DNA from: Bacteroidota bacterium
GTDB lineage: Bacteria; Bacteroidota; Bacteroidia; UKL13-3
DNA: 35,202 nucleotides
Direction: 5' to 3'
NCBI GenBank assembly: GCA_947453415.1
Contig: CANGGG010000030.1
Location: 1-35,202 of the forward strand
Below, one piece after another: positions 15,118 through 23,403 of the stretch. A model generated the notes under the pieces. It had not been told where the DNA came from. It worked only from the letters and a program-made list of their open reading frames with translations, and ran no database searches. How positions within the stretch are numbered: position 1 is the first letter of the stretch; the number at the start of each line of letters is the position of its first letter. The translations under genes were made by a program, and so were the position numbers.

Positions 15118-16152
15118 ATGAAAAAAACATTGCTATATATAGGAATTATTGCCATTGCAATTATTTCATCGTGTAAAAAAGAAACCGCCATTGAAGGTCC
15201 AGAATTGGTAGATATTTATGGTGATTTTAAAGTTTTAGAGCCTTTGAAAGCTTCCATAAAAGCACCAAATTTTGCTACAGGCGACATTGTAATTTACAAT
15301 ACCAAACTTTCAATTAGAACCAATTGGACTGTTGAAATAATTGGTTTAAATAGTGGCGCGTTAAAAATATTTACAGGTAATGATAAAGATTTTTCATTGA
15401 ATCAATTAGCATGGAATGGAAGTATTTCTTTTGCACCATTTTTCAGGAAAAATGAACCAGTAGTTGCACGCATGAGTTTTGAAAATTATCCAGATACTTT
15501 ATACTCCGATACTATTATAATTGCAGCTGCAAGACCAACTCCTTCCGTTGATATTTTAATAGACGATTTTGAAAGTCCACAACGTGCTTATAATACATTT
15601 ACCGAGGGTCAACAATCATATAATTCTACTTCAGTAAATTATTCTGGAATATCCTCAGCCGAAAAAACAAGGTTCTTTGTAATGGCCGGTAACCATGGGC
15701 CTACAGCTAGTTTATTTATTTGCGGAATGGCATTAAGTGCCAAAATTAGTCAAGGAACTGCTAACAATTATTTTGTTTTTAGTACTGATAATCCGAAGAA
15801 AGTTTTCTTTAACGCATATGTATATGGTTGGGGCGATAAAAATGCACAATTAAGTGTAGAATTTCAGGAAGACGATAATTTAGATGGAATTTACCAACCA
15901 GCTGAAGAAGGAACTTATAACTACAAAATGAATGTTAATTGGAAAGGTTGGAAATTGGTTAGTTTTTCATACGATGAAACCAGTATTTCTACTTCTGGCG
16001 GATTTGGGAACACCGATAGAAATGGTAAAAAAGAATTAGATAGAATTATAAATGCACAGTTTTTATTATTGGCACAAGCTGGAACTTCTGGTGCTACACG
16101 CGTTGGACTTGACTTTGCTTCATTCACTTATTCAGCGCCATTTCAACCATAA
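15118..16152 (+). CDS. Lipoprotein with glycan-binding-like C-terminus
   Basis: The 344-residue protein has a lipoprotein signal (IAIAIISSC, Cys19) followed by KKE, without the acidic run typical of surface export. Residues 30-145 look like one Ig/PKD-like beta-sandwich. Residues 148-344 start DILIDDFESPQRAYNTF and end with LDFASFTYSAP, the pattern of a jelly-roll carbohydrate-binding module that begins at 'DDFE' and ends at 'DFxSF'. It may do the job of a SusE-like surface glycan-binding protein. It shares the A of TAATG with the next gene (stop 16150-16152, start 16152), a sign of coupled translation. Confidence 0.75.
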   Translation: MKKTLLYIGIIAIAIISSCKKETAIEGPELVDIYGDFKVLEPLKASIKAPNFATGDIVIYNTKLSIRTNWTVEIIGLNSGALKIFTGNDKDFSLNQLAWNGSISFAPFFRKNEPVVARMSFENYPDTLYSDTIIIAAARPTPSVDILIDDFESPQRAYNTFTEGQQSYNSTSVNYSGISSAEKTRFFVMAGNHGPTASLFICGMALSAKISQGTANNYFVFSTDNPKKVFFNAYVYGWGDKNAQLSVEFQEDDNLDGIYQPAEEGTYNYKMNVNWKGWKLVSFSYDETSISTSGGFGNTDRNGKKELDRIINAQFLLLAQAGTSGATRVGLDFASFTYSAPFQP

Positions 16153-17339
16153 TGAGAAAGTTTACCATATACCTGTTTTTATTAATTTTTACCTTGAGTA
16201 ATTGTGGCATTCGCATGCAAAAAACACAATTAACAGATGAATGGGGAGGAACTTATACAAATACAGCCGTTAAGGAATTTCAAGATAAAGAAATTTATAA
16301 GGATTTAACTGTGGATGTTTGGGGAATGGAAAAAACAGATTGTAAGAATTTTACTCGACTTGATTCACTTTCATACAGTGGTAAATCGTGTTTAAGTGTT
16401 AGTTGGAACAGAACGGGTAATTGCCCGTGGATAGGTTTTGGAATTGGTTGGAACGGCTATGCTTCAAAAGATTTAACCGATGTAATGGAAAGCGGAAGTA
16501 TTGAATTTTACATGAGAGCTTTAAAAGGAAAACAATTTATTCCAACCTTAATTTTTTTATTAGAAGATTATTCAGGAGTTCAAAGTGCAACTGTGCTTAA
16601 AGCAAGTCAATTATCAAATTATCCAATAGATGAAGAATGGCAAAAAGTAAGTATTCCCTTAAATACATTTTTGAAATCAGCCAAGCCACTATGCGATTTT
16701 AGTAACATCAAAAGTTTGAATATAGAATGTCAAGGTTCAGGTGCTTTTTTAATTGATAAAATTGAAATAGGAGGAGCTAATTCCAAAAATATAAATACTA
16801 AAAAATTTGGTGTAGCAATTACGCAAAATTTTCCTGCAACAATATTTCATGATGAACTTCCTTTTGCTTGGGGATTGGGTAATTATAATGGTAAAAATAT
16901 ATTATTAGATAGTAATAAAAATTATGCTGGAAGTAAATCTATTTATCTAAAATGGAATGAACAAGAAAGTGGAAACCAAACTCGAAAAATTGGAGTGAAT
17001 TGGGAACATTGGCAAGCCATTTCATTTCCTGATTCTTTGAGAAATTATGCGCTAAAATTTTATATTAATTCTATTGATATAAATGCCAGTAAAAATTTAA
17101 ATATAGGCTTTGAAAGTTATAATGGCAAAACAGTGATGATACCAATAAAAAAAGAATATTTAGACAGTTTACCAACTATTAATAATTGGCAAATGATTAC
17201 TATTCCATTTACAGAATTTGATTTTACAAAAGATAGATTTGACACAACAAAATTCAAACAATTAATCATTGAATTTAACAATTCAGGAGAACTTTGGTTG
17301 GATGAAATTACAATAGAACAAAACAAAAATTATGAATAA
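16152..17339 (+). CDS. Lipoprotein with two jelly-roll, CBM-like domains
   Basis: The 395-residue protein has a lipobox LSNC (Cys18). Two similar halves follow. Residues about 45-205 contain YSGKSCLSVSWNRTGNCPW, SGSIEFYMRAL and WQKVSIPLNTF, ending FLIDKIEIGG. Residues about 225-393 contain YAGSKSIYLKWNEQESGN, NYALKFYINS and WQMITIPFTEF, ending LWLDEITIEQ. This 'store, present, bind' pattern is that of galactose-binding-like CBMs (CBM11/CIA30-like). No catalytic residues are evident. I infer a second anchored glucan-binding protein. The gene overlaps the previous one by one base and the GH3 gene by eight. Confidence 0.78.
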   Translation: MRKFTIYLFLLIFTLSNCGIRMQKTQLTDEWGGTYTNTAVKEFQDKEIYKDLTVDVWGMEKTDCKNFTRLDSLSYSGKSCLSVSWNRTGNCPWIGFGIGWNGYASKDLTDVMESGSIEFYMRALKGKQFIPTLIFLLEDYSGVQSATVLKASQLSNYPIDEEWQKVSIPLNTFLKSAKPLCDFSNIKSLNIECQGSGAFLIDKIEIGGANSKNINTKKFGVAITQNFPATIFHDELPFAWGLGNYNGKNILLDSNKNYAGSKSIYLKWNEQESGNQTRKIGVNWEHWQAISFPDSLRNYALKFYINSIDINASKNLNIGFESYNGKTVMIPIKKEYLDSLPTINNWQMITIPFTEFDFTKDRFDTTKFKQLIIEFNNSGELWLDEITIEQNKNYE

Positions 17340-19572
17340 AACAATTTTACTTTTTATACTTTTTTCTATCATGCTTTGGCAATGTGGAACTAAAACCAAC
17401 GAGTCGGCAAAATCGAAAGCACAAGCATTATTAAGCCAAATGACTTTAGAAGAAAAAGCTGGGCAAATGACACAATTAACTATTGAAATGATTTCAAAAG
17501 GGGAAGGTTTTAATTTGGAAAAACCACATGCTTTAGATACCGCTAAATTGCAAAATGTAATTGTGAATTTAGGTGTTGGTTCTATTTTAAATGTTGGCGG
17601 ACATACTTACGATGTAAATCATTGGAAAGAAATTATAACCAGTATAGAAAAATACAGCCAACAATCGCGTTTAAAAATTCCAGTTTTATATGGTATTGAT
17701 GCCATTCATGGCGCAAATTATACAGTTGGTGCCACTTTGTATCCACAACAAATTGGATTGGCAGCAACATTTAATCCTGAAATGGCTTATAAAATGGCTC
17801 AATTTGTTGCCAACGATGTTAGAGGTAGTGGCATTCCATGGAACTTTTCACCTGTGTTAGATGTGGGAAGAAACCCCATGTGGCCAAGGTTTTGGGAAAC
17901 ATTTGGTGAAGACCCTTTTTTGGTTTCTCAAATGGGAGTGGCCATTGTTAAAGGTTATCAAAACACCAATAATGGAACTGTAAAACCATTTGCAGCTTGC
18001 TTAAAACATTATGTGGCTTATAGTAATCCGCAAAGTGGACATGATAGAACTCCTGCTTATATTCCAGAGCGTCAATTACGTGAAATTTATTTGTTGCCTT
18101 TTGCTAAAGCAATTGCCGCAGGCGCAAAAACCATAATGATAAATTCAGGTGAATGGAACGGTGAACCTGTTCATGCCAGTAAATTTTTATTGCAAACGGT
18201 GCTTCGCAATGAATTGAAATTTGAGGGAATAACAGTTACTGATTGGGAGGATATAAAAAACCTAACTGAACGCCATAAAGTTGCTGAAACATATAAAGAT
18301 GCAGTTGCGCTTGCTATTAACGCGGGTATTGATTTAGCAATGGTTCCGCTTGATTTAGACTTTACAAAATACTTGATTGAAAATGTAAATGAAGGTAAAA
18401 TAAAAAAGGAAAGAATAGATGAAGCGGTGCTTAGAATTTTAACTTTAAAATACGAGCTTGGATTGTTTGATGAACCTAATACTAAGCCTGAAAATTTTAA
18501 AGAGCCAGAACAAATTGAAAGCAAAAAACTAAGTTATGAATTGGCATGCCAAAGCATTACTTTATTAAAAAATGAAGGTAATATTTTGCCATTTTCAATG
18601 AATGAAAAAATATTAGTAACTGGTCCTAATGCTGATTATATCAATGCCTTGAATGGTGGTTGGAGCCATACTTGGCAGGGAAGAGACACCAATTACAATC
18701 CTAAAGTTTTAACAGTTATAAATGCGCTGAAAAGTGTTTTTGGAAATGGAAATGTAAGTTATTTAAAAGGGAATACTTACACACAAAATTTACCTGAAAA
18801 TGTGTTGTTAAATGCTGCGCAAAATGTAAGTAATGTGGTGCTTTGTTTGGGTGAAGATACTTATACTGAAAAACCTGGTGACATCAACGATTTAGAGTTA
18901 GATGAATCACAACAAAATTTGATAAAAATGTATAAAAAAGCGGGTAAAAAAGTAATAGTAATTTTATTAGAAGGAAGACCTAGAACTTTTGCTAAAACTG
19001 AACCCCTCTGCGATGCAATTTTAGATGCTTATTTACCCGGAAATGAAGGTGCATTAGCCATTGCAGATATCATGATTGGTAAGGTAAATCCAAGTGGAAA
19101 ATTACCTTTTACTTTTCCCCGTTTTGCTGGTGTTCACACCACTTATGATTGTAAATATACAGAAACTTTGAACAACGATTTTAAACCAATGGGGTTTGAT
19201 CCATTATTTTATTTTGGACAGGGTTTAAGTTATTCAAATTTTAATTATGCTAATATGAAAATTGAGAACAGAGATGTTACAGTAAAAGATACCGTTTCTA
19301 TTACTGTTCAATTGAATAATACTAGTGCAATTGCAGGTTCAGAAACAGTTTTAGTTTATGCCTCCGATGTTTATGCCAGCATTACTCCATCAGTAAAAAG
19401 ATTACGTGCATTTAAACGTGTACCATTGGATAAATATGAAGGAAAAGAAGTGCAGATTAAAATAGCTATTTCTGATTTAGCTTATGTGGGATTAGACAAT
19501 AAATTTATAGTAGAGCCTGGTAAGTTTTATATTAATATTGCTAATTTAAAAGACTCTATTACCGTTAAATAA
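17332..19572 (+). CDS. GH3 beta-glucosidase lipoprotein
   Basis: The 746-residue enzyme has a lipobox (LWQC, Cys18), so it is anchored in a membrane facing the periplasm or outside. The GH3 N-terminal barrel shows LYGIDAIHGANY, GRNPMWPRFWETFGEDP and the KHYVAYSNPQSG block. The nucleophile lies in TVTDWEDI (Asp304). The C-terminal sandwich has GEDTYTEKPGDINDLELDE and LPGNEGALAIADI, and an Fn3-like domain follows (residues about 640-746). Family GH3 enzymes with this layout release glucose from the non-reducing ends of beta-glucans. Linkage cannot be read from sequence, but the GH16 neighbour suggests beta-1,3-glucan oligosaccharides. It overlaps the preceding lipoprotein gene by eight bases and precedes GH16 by seven. 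Confidence 0.95.
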   Translation: MNKTILLFILFSIMLWQCGTKTNESAKSKAQALLSQMTLEEKAGQMTQLTIEMISKGEGFNLEKPHALDTAKLQNVIVNLGVGSILNVGGHTYDVNHWKEIITSIEKYSQQSRLKIPVLYGIDAIHGANYTVGATLYPQQIGLAATFNPEMAYKMAQFVANDVRGSGIPWNFSPVLDVGRNPMWPRFWETFGEDPFLVSQMGVAIVKGYQNTNNGTVKPFAACLKHYVAYSNPQSGHDRTPAYIPERQLREIYLLPFAKAIAAGAKTIMINSGEWNGEPVHASKFLLQTVLRNELKFEGITVTDWEDIKNLTERHKVAETYKDAVALAINAGIDLAMVPLDLDFTKYLIENVNEGKIKKERIDEAVLRILTLKYELGLFDEPNTKPENFKEPEQIESKKLSYELACQSITLLKNEGNILPFSMNEKILVTGPNADYINALNGGWSHTWQGRDTNYNPKVLTVINALKSVFGNGNVSYLKGNTYTQNLPENVLLNAAQNVSNVVLCLGEDTYTEKPGDINDLELDESQQNLIKMYKKAGKKVIVILLEGRPRTFAKTEPLCDAILDAYLPGNEGALAIADIMIGKVNPSGKLPFTFPRFAGVHTTYDCKYTETLNNDFKPMGFDPLFYFGQGLSYSNFNYANMKIENRDVTVKDTVSITVQLNNTSAIAGSETVLVYASDVYASITPSVKRLRAFKRVPLDKYEGKEVQIKIAISDLAYVGLDNKFIVEPGKFYINIANLKDSITVK

Positions 19573-19579
19573 ACCATGT

Positions 19580-21397
19580 ATGCAAAATTATAAAACCATC
19601 TTTTTAATATTAATACTCTCTATTTCCACTCCAGTTTTTTCGCAAGATTTTTTGCGTTGGTCCGATGAATTTAATGGAAGTAATTTAGACACTAATTATT
19701 GGGAATATCAAATAGGTGATGGTTGTCCAAACTTATGTGGATGGGGAAATGACGAACGTCAATCATATCAAAAAGGGAATATTGTTTTAGCAAATGGCAT
19801 GCTAAATATCAATGCTAAAAAAGAAACAATAGGAAATAGTTCATACAGTTCTGGCAGAATTAGAACCATGAATAAATTTGATTTTTCATCGGGTAGAATT
19901 GATGTAAGAGCAAGATTACCAATTGGACAAGCCTATTGGCCCGCTGTATGGTTTTTACCATCTGAAAATTATTATGGAACTTGGCCATTAAGTGGCGAAA
20001 TAGACCTAATGGAAGGCAAAGGACAAGAGCCTAAAAATACATACGGAACTTTACATTATGGGGCTCATGCTCCTAATAATAAATATATAGGTGCTAGTTA
20101 CACCTTACCATCTGGTAATTTCACTTCTGAGTTTCATGTTTTCTCGTTGAATTGGAAAAAAGATACTATTCAATGGTTGGTTGACAATGTAGTTTATAGC
20201 ACTAAAACAAAAAAAGATTTACCTGATTTTTGGTGGCCATATAACAGAAATTTTCATTGTATTATTAATTTGGCAGTTGGTGGATATTTTCTTGGATATC
20301 CAGATGGAACAACTCCTGATACTGCTTCTTTACAAGTTGATTATATTCGTGTTTATCAAAATTTAAACGATGTATATATTACCAGTCCTGATGCTATTTT
20401 GAGAGCTGATCAACAAAAAGATTTTTATACTCAAAAAATTGCGGGAGCCACTTATTTATGGCAAGTTCCTGCCAATTGTAAAATTACGCAAGGACAGGGA
20501 ACCGCAGCCATTAAAGCCAATTGGGGTTTAAAAAGTGATAGCATAAAAGTGACAATTACTAACCAGTCAACTACTAAAACAATTTCCAAATTTATTAGGA
20601 CTTTGCCCGATACATGTGAGGGTGTTTTTGATAATGTTGAATCGCTCAGAACTGCATTTTGGGTAGGTGGAAATGGAACTTATAAAGCTGCAGTTAATAA
20701 TCCTTCAAAAGACAGTGTGAACACTACTTTAATTTGTAACAGGTATTATAGAAGTGGATCCACTACTTACGATGCATTGGTGGTTTTTTCTGATGTAATT
20801 CGCAACGCAAAAGCATTTGAAGATGGCACGCTATTAATGAAAATGAAACTTTATACCACCGCTCCTATTGGAACTGATGTAAATATAAATTTTGAAAATA
20901 GAAGTTTATCCGGATTAGATTATCCTTCTGGAAGGCGTTGTGTTTTGCAAGCTAAAACTTCTAAAACCAGAGCTTGGGAAGAGTTAACGTTTAAATTAAT
21001 TTTGAAGCCTGACGCCAATACGCCTGAAGGAAACATTGACCAAATGGTGATTTTATTTGCTCCTAATTCTAATAACTCTGACGTGTTTTATTTTGATGAA
21101 TTTAGTTTAGTGGAAACACCTTGTAAAACTGCTACCAGTAGCATCAATGAAAGTGAGATTTTAAATAATAAAATTAATATTTATCCAAATCCATTTACTA
21201 ATCAAATAAGCATAGAAGCAGCTTTTGTTCCTTCACAAATTGTTGTGTTTGATTTAACTGGAAAGGAATTGATTGCTGCTAAAAATATTGACGAAGTTAA
21301 CAAGCAAATTCCTTCGTTAAACACAGGAAGTTATATTGTTAGGATTACAAATAATGAGCGTCATTTTTATTTTAAAATTGTAAAAACCAATCCATAA
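19580..21397 (+). CDS. GH16 beta-glucanase (laminarinase-like) with T9SS sorting domain
   Basis: The 605-residue protein has a signal peptide (1-22, ending VFSQ). The GH16 domain (about 24-265) starts LRWSDEFNGSNLDTNYWEY, contains GWGNDERQSY, and has the catalytic SGEIDLMEG, with nucleophile Glu140 and acid/base Glu145. The bulged EIDxxE form is typical of endo-beta-1,3-glucanases. An Ig/PKD-like stretch (270-345) is followed by a CBM-like module (350-515, ending DVFYFDEFSL) of the kind repeated in the 978-residue protein. A type A T9SS domain (KINIYPNPFTNQISIEAAF to the end) closes the chain. The enzyme is therefore secreted by T9SS and probably fixed to the surface. It cuts the polymer for the GH-A and GH3 neighbours. 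Confidence 0.95.
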   Translation: MQNYKTIFLILILSISTPVFSQDFLRWSDEFNGSNLDTNYWEYQIGDGCPNLCGWGNDERQSYQKGNIVLANGMLNINAKKETIGNSSYSSGRIRTMNKFDFSSGRIDVRARLPIGQAYWPAVWFLPSENYYGTWPLSGEIDLMEGKGQEPKNTYGTLHYGAHAPNNKYIGASYTLPSGNFTSEFHVFSLNWKKDTIQWLVDNVVYSTKTKKDLPDFWWPYNRNFHCIINLAVGGYFLGYPDGTTPDTASLQVDYIRVYQNLNDVYITSPDAILRADQQKDFYTQKIAGATYLWQVPANCKITQGQGTAAIKANWGLKSDSIKVTITNQSTTKTISKFIRTLPDTCEGVFDNVESLRTAFWVGGNGTYKAAVNNPSKDSVNTTLICNRYYRSGSTTYDALVVFSDVIRNAKAFEDGTLLMKMKLYTTAPIGTDVNINFENRSLSGLDYPSGRRCVLQAKTSKTRAWEELTFKLILKPDANTPEGNIDQMVILFAPNSNNSDVFYFDEFSLVETPCKTATSSINESEILNNKINIYPNPFTNQISIEAAFVPSQIVVFDLTGKELIAAKNIDEVNKQIPSLNTGSYIVRITNNERHFYFKIVKTNP

Positions 21398-21400
21398 TTT

Positions 21401-22669
21401 ATGAAAAATAAAATTCTTGGTTTACTGCTTTTTTGTTTTGGTTTTCAACCCATTTTTGCGCAAGTAATAAAAGTTGAAATCACTAAAAATTCAAATGGGA
21501 ATTTCCAATTGCTACGCAACAATTTACCTTATTTTGTAAAAGGTGCGGGTGGCGATGTGTTTATGGATAAAACAGAAACTGCTGGAGGAAATTCAGTGAG
21601 AATTTGGGGTGCAGAAAAAGCGCAAGAAGTTTTAGACGAAGCTCAAAAACATGGATTAACAGTAATGCTTGGACTTTGGATGCCACCAGAAAGAACAGGT
21701 TTTGATTACAGTGATAAATGGGCTTGCCAAGATCAAGTGGAGCAATTTAAAGCGGTTGTAAATCGGTTTAAAAACCATCCTGCTTTATTGCTTTGGGGAA
21801 TAGGAAATGAAGTGGATTTGGACTATACCGATTTTTCGGTTTGGAAAAATGTACAAGCCATTGCCGCAATGATTCATGAAGAAGATAAGAATCACCCTAC
21901 TTCTACTGTTACCGCGGGAATTGATGCACCCGAAGTTCATTTAATCAATGAAATTTGTCCCGACATTGATATTTTAGGTGTGAATACTTATGGCGATTTG
22001 CCAGCATTGGCAGAGAAAATAAAACTTTTTGGTTGGAAAAAACCATACTTGGTTACTGAATGGGGTCCAAACGGTCATTGGGAAGTGGCCAAAGTAAAAT
22101 GGGGCGCTGCCATTGAACAAACTTCTACCGAAAAAGCCATTACTTACCGAAAAAGATATAATGAAAATATTATCAGTGATAGCAATCAATGTGTGGGTTC
22201 TTATGCATTTTTATGGGGACAAAAACAAGAAACCACGCCTACTTGGTATGGAGTTTTTGTAGATAAAAAACAAACGGAAGCAGTAAATGTATTGCAAGAA
22301 GTTTGGAGCGGAAAAGCACCTCAGTTTTGGGCGCCACAAATTGATTCTTTTTTACTCAATAATGAATTGCCAACTAAAAGTTTGGAATTTAAAAAAGGTG
22401 CAAATGTGAATTTGAAACTAAAAATAACTCATCCTGATTTGGCAAGCTTAACTTATAAATGGGAATTATTGCCAGAAAGTGAATTTACCGGAACCGGTGG
22501 AGATGCTGAAAAAAGGCCAGATGCTATACCCATTAACGTAAAAGGAAATGGAGTAAATGGGTATAATTTTAAAGCACCATTTCAAAAAGGAGCATACCGC
22601 ATATTTGTATATATTTACGATACCCACGACCAAGTAGCTTGTGCTAACTTTCCGTTTTGGGTTAAGTAG
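21401..22669 (+). CDS. Clan GH-A glycoside hydrolase, family uncertain
   Basis: The 422-residue protein has a signal peptide (1-20, ending IFAQ). A TIM-barrel glycosidase domain covers about 35-310, and a C-terminal sandwich (320-422) contains LKITHPDLASLTYKWEL. The two clan GH-A acids are clear: acid/base Glu137 in WGIGNEVDL and nucleophile Glu220 in VTEWGPNGHW, with NTYG before the latter. It looks like the barrel of GH2-type or GH5-like enzymes without the GH2 N-terminal domains. Beta-1,3-glucan families such as GH17 or GH158 are also possible, but I cannot assign one. No T9SS tag is seen, so it is probably periplasmic. It is the last gene of the operon, three bases after GH16. Confidence 0.85.
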   Translation: MKNKILGLLLFCFGFQPIFAQVIKVEITKNSNGNFQLLRNNLPYFVKGAGGDVFMDKTETAGGNSVRIWGAEKAQEVLDEAQKHGLTVMLGLWMPPERTGFDYSDKWACQDQVEQFKAVVNRFKNHPALLLWGIGNEVDLDYTDFSVWKNVQAIAAMIHEEDKNHPTSTVTAGIDAPEVHLINEICPDIDILGVNTYGDLPALAEKIKLFGWKKPYLVTEWGPNGHWEVAKVKWGAAIEQTSTEKAITYRKRYNENIISDSNQCVGSYAFLWGQKQETTPTWYGVFVDKKQTEAVNVLQEVWSGKAPQFWAPQIDSFLLNNELPTKSLEFKKGANVNLKLKITHPDLASLTYKWELLPESEFTGTGGDAEKRPDAIPINVKGNGVNGYNFKAPFQKGAYRIFVYIYDTHDQVACANFPFWVK

Positions 22670-22869
22670 TTAAAAGGAATTTGATTATTGACTTTTGATA
22701 TTATTTAAACATTTCGTCCAAAAGCTATCAGACAAGTCAAATATTCGCGGTCGTTGAGCTTGTCGAAACGAAGTTCATATAGTAGAAAATTCAAAAGTAT
22801 TTGATTTTTTTTTATCCGTCTGACGCTTGGCCTAGTTATGGCTAATTAAGCGTATGACAGAGGTTACAA
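22670..22869. other. Gene-free gap with dispersed-repeat-like sequence
   Basis: No gene is seen between the convergent GH-A and gamma-carbonic-anhydrase genes. At 22749-22773 lies GGTCGTTGAGCTTGTCGAAA plus CGAAG, a word I have often seen dispersed in intergenic DNA of bacteria. At 22816-22863 is an imperfect inverted repeat (CTGACGCTT against AAGCGT-ATGA-CAG with an inner GCC/GGC). Neither is followed by a T-run in a useful direction, so neither is a clear terminator. Confidence 0.5.
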
Positions 22870-23400
22870 TTATTCTCCAAAAACTTCCAAATAAACCTTA
22901 CTTAAGTCAACATAACTTTGGGCGTTTAGCTTTATTTTTTCAACTTGTTCTGGTGTAATTTGTTTTACCACTTTTGCTGGTGAACCAAGCACCAATGAAT
23001 AAGGTGGAATTTGCATGCCATCTGTCACTAATGCATTAGCGCCAATGATACTAAAATCGCCAATAACAGCATTATTTAAAATGGTAGAATGCATGCCAAT
23101 TAACACATGGTTTCCAATTTTTGCTCCATGTACAATGGCCGAATGTCCAATGATACAATCATGGCCAATATGCACCGGACAATTGGGGTCTACATGAATG
23201 ACAGCGTTGTCTTGAACATTACTTCTGTCGCCAATAATAATGTCATCATTATCACCACGGAGAACTGCACCAAACCAAATAGAAACTTCATTTCCTAAGT
23301 TTATATTTCCAAAAACAGTTGCGTTGTTTGCTATAAAAACATCTTTGCCTTTAACAATGGTTTTGGTTAAAGTTTGTTCCATTTTTTCTTTATCCAACAT
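22870..23400 (-). CDS. Gamma-carbonic anhydrase family protein (left-handed beta-helix)
   Basis: The 176-residue hexapeptide-repeat protein reads VFGNINLGNEVSIWFGAVLRGD, DRSNVQDNAVIH and IGHSAIVHGAKIG (shown as separate blocks). The three zinc-ligand histidines of the gamma class are present (His69, His86, His91). So are Arg48 and Asp50 of RGD and Gln63. The acidic loop of the archaeal Cam enzyme is absent, as in CamH, YrdA and PaaY. Activity as a carbonic anhydrase is possible but unproven for this subgroup. It is cytoplasmic. The start could also be Met7. The gene lies three bases downstream of the serine hydrolase gene and is probably cotranscribed with it. Confidence 0.9.
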   Translation of the reverse strand: MLDKEKMEQTLTKTIVKGKDVFIANNATVFGNINLGNEVSIWFGAVLRGDNDDIIIGDRSNVQDNAVIHVDPNCPVHIGHDCIIGHSAIVHGAKIGNHVLIGMHSTILNNAVIGDFSIIGANALVTDGMQIPPYSLVLGSPAKVVKQITPEQVEKIKLNAQSYVDLSKVYLEVFGE

Positions 23401-23403
23401 GGT

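Noticed and set aside
22749-22773. Terminator of the glucanase operon
   Set aside because: The word is only weakly self-complementary and has no T-run after it. I see no convincing terminator in this gap.
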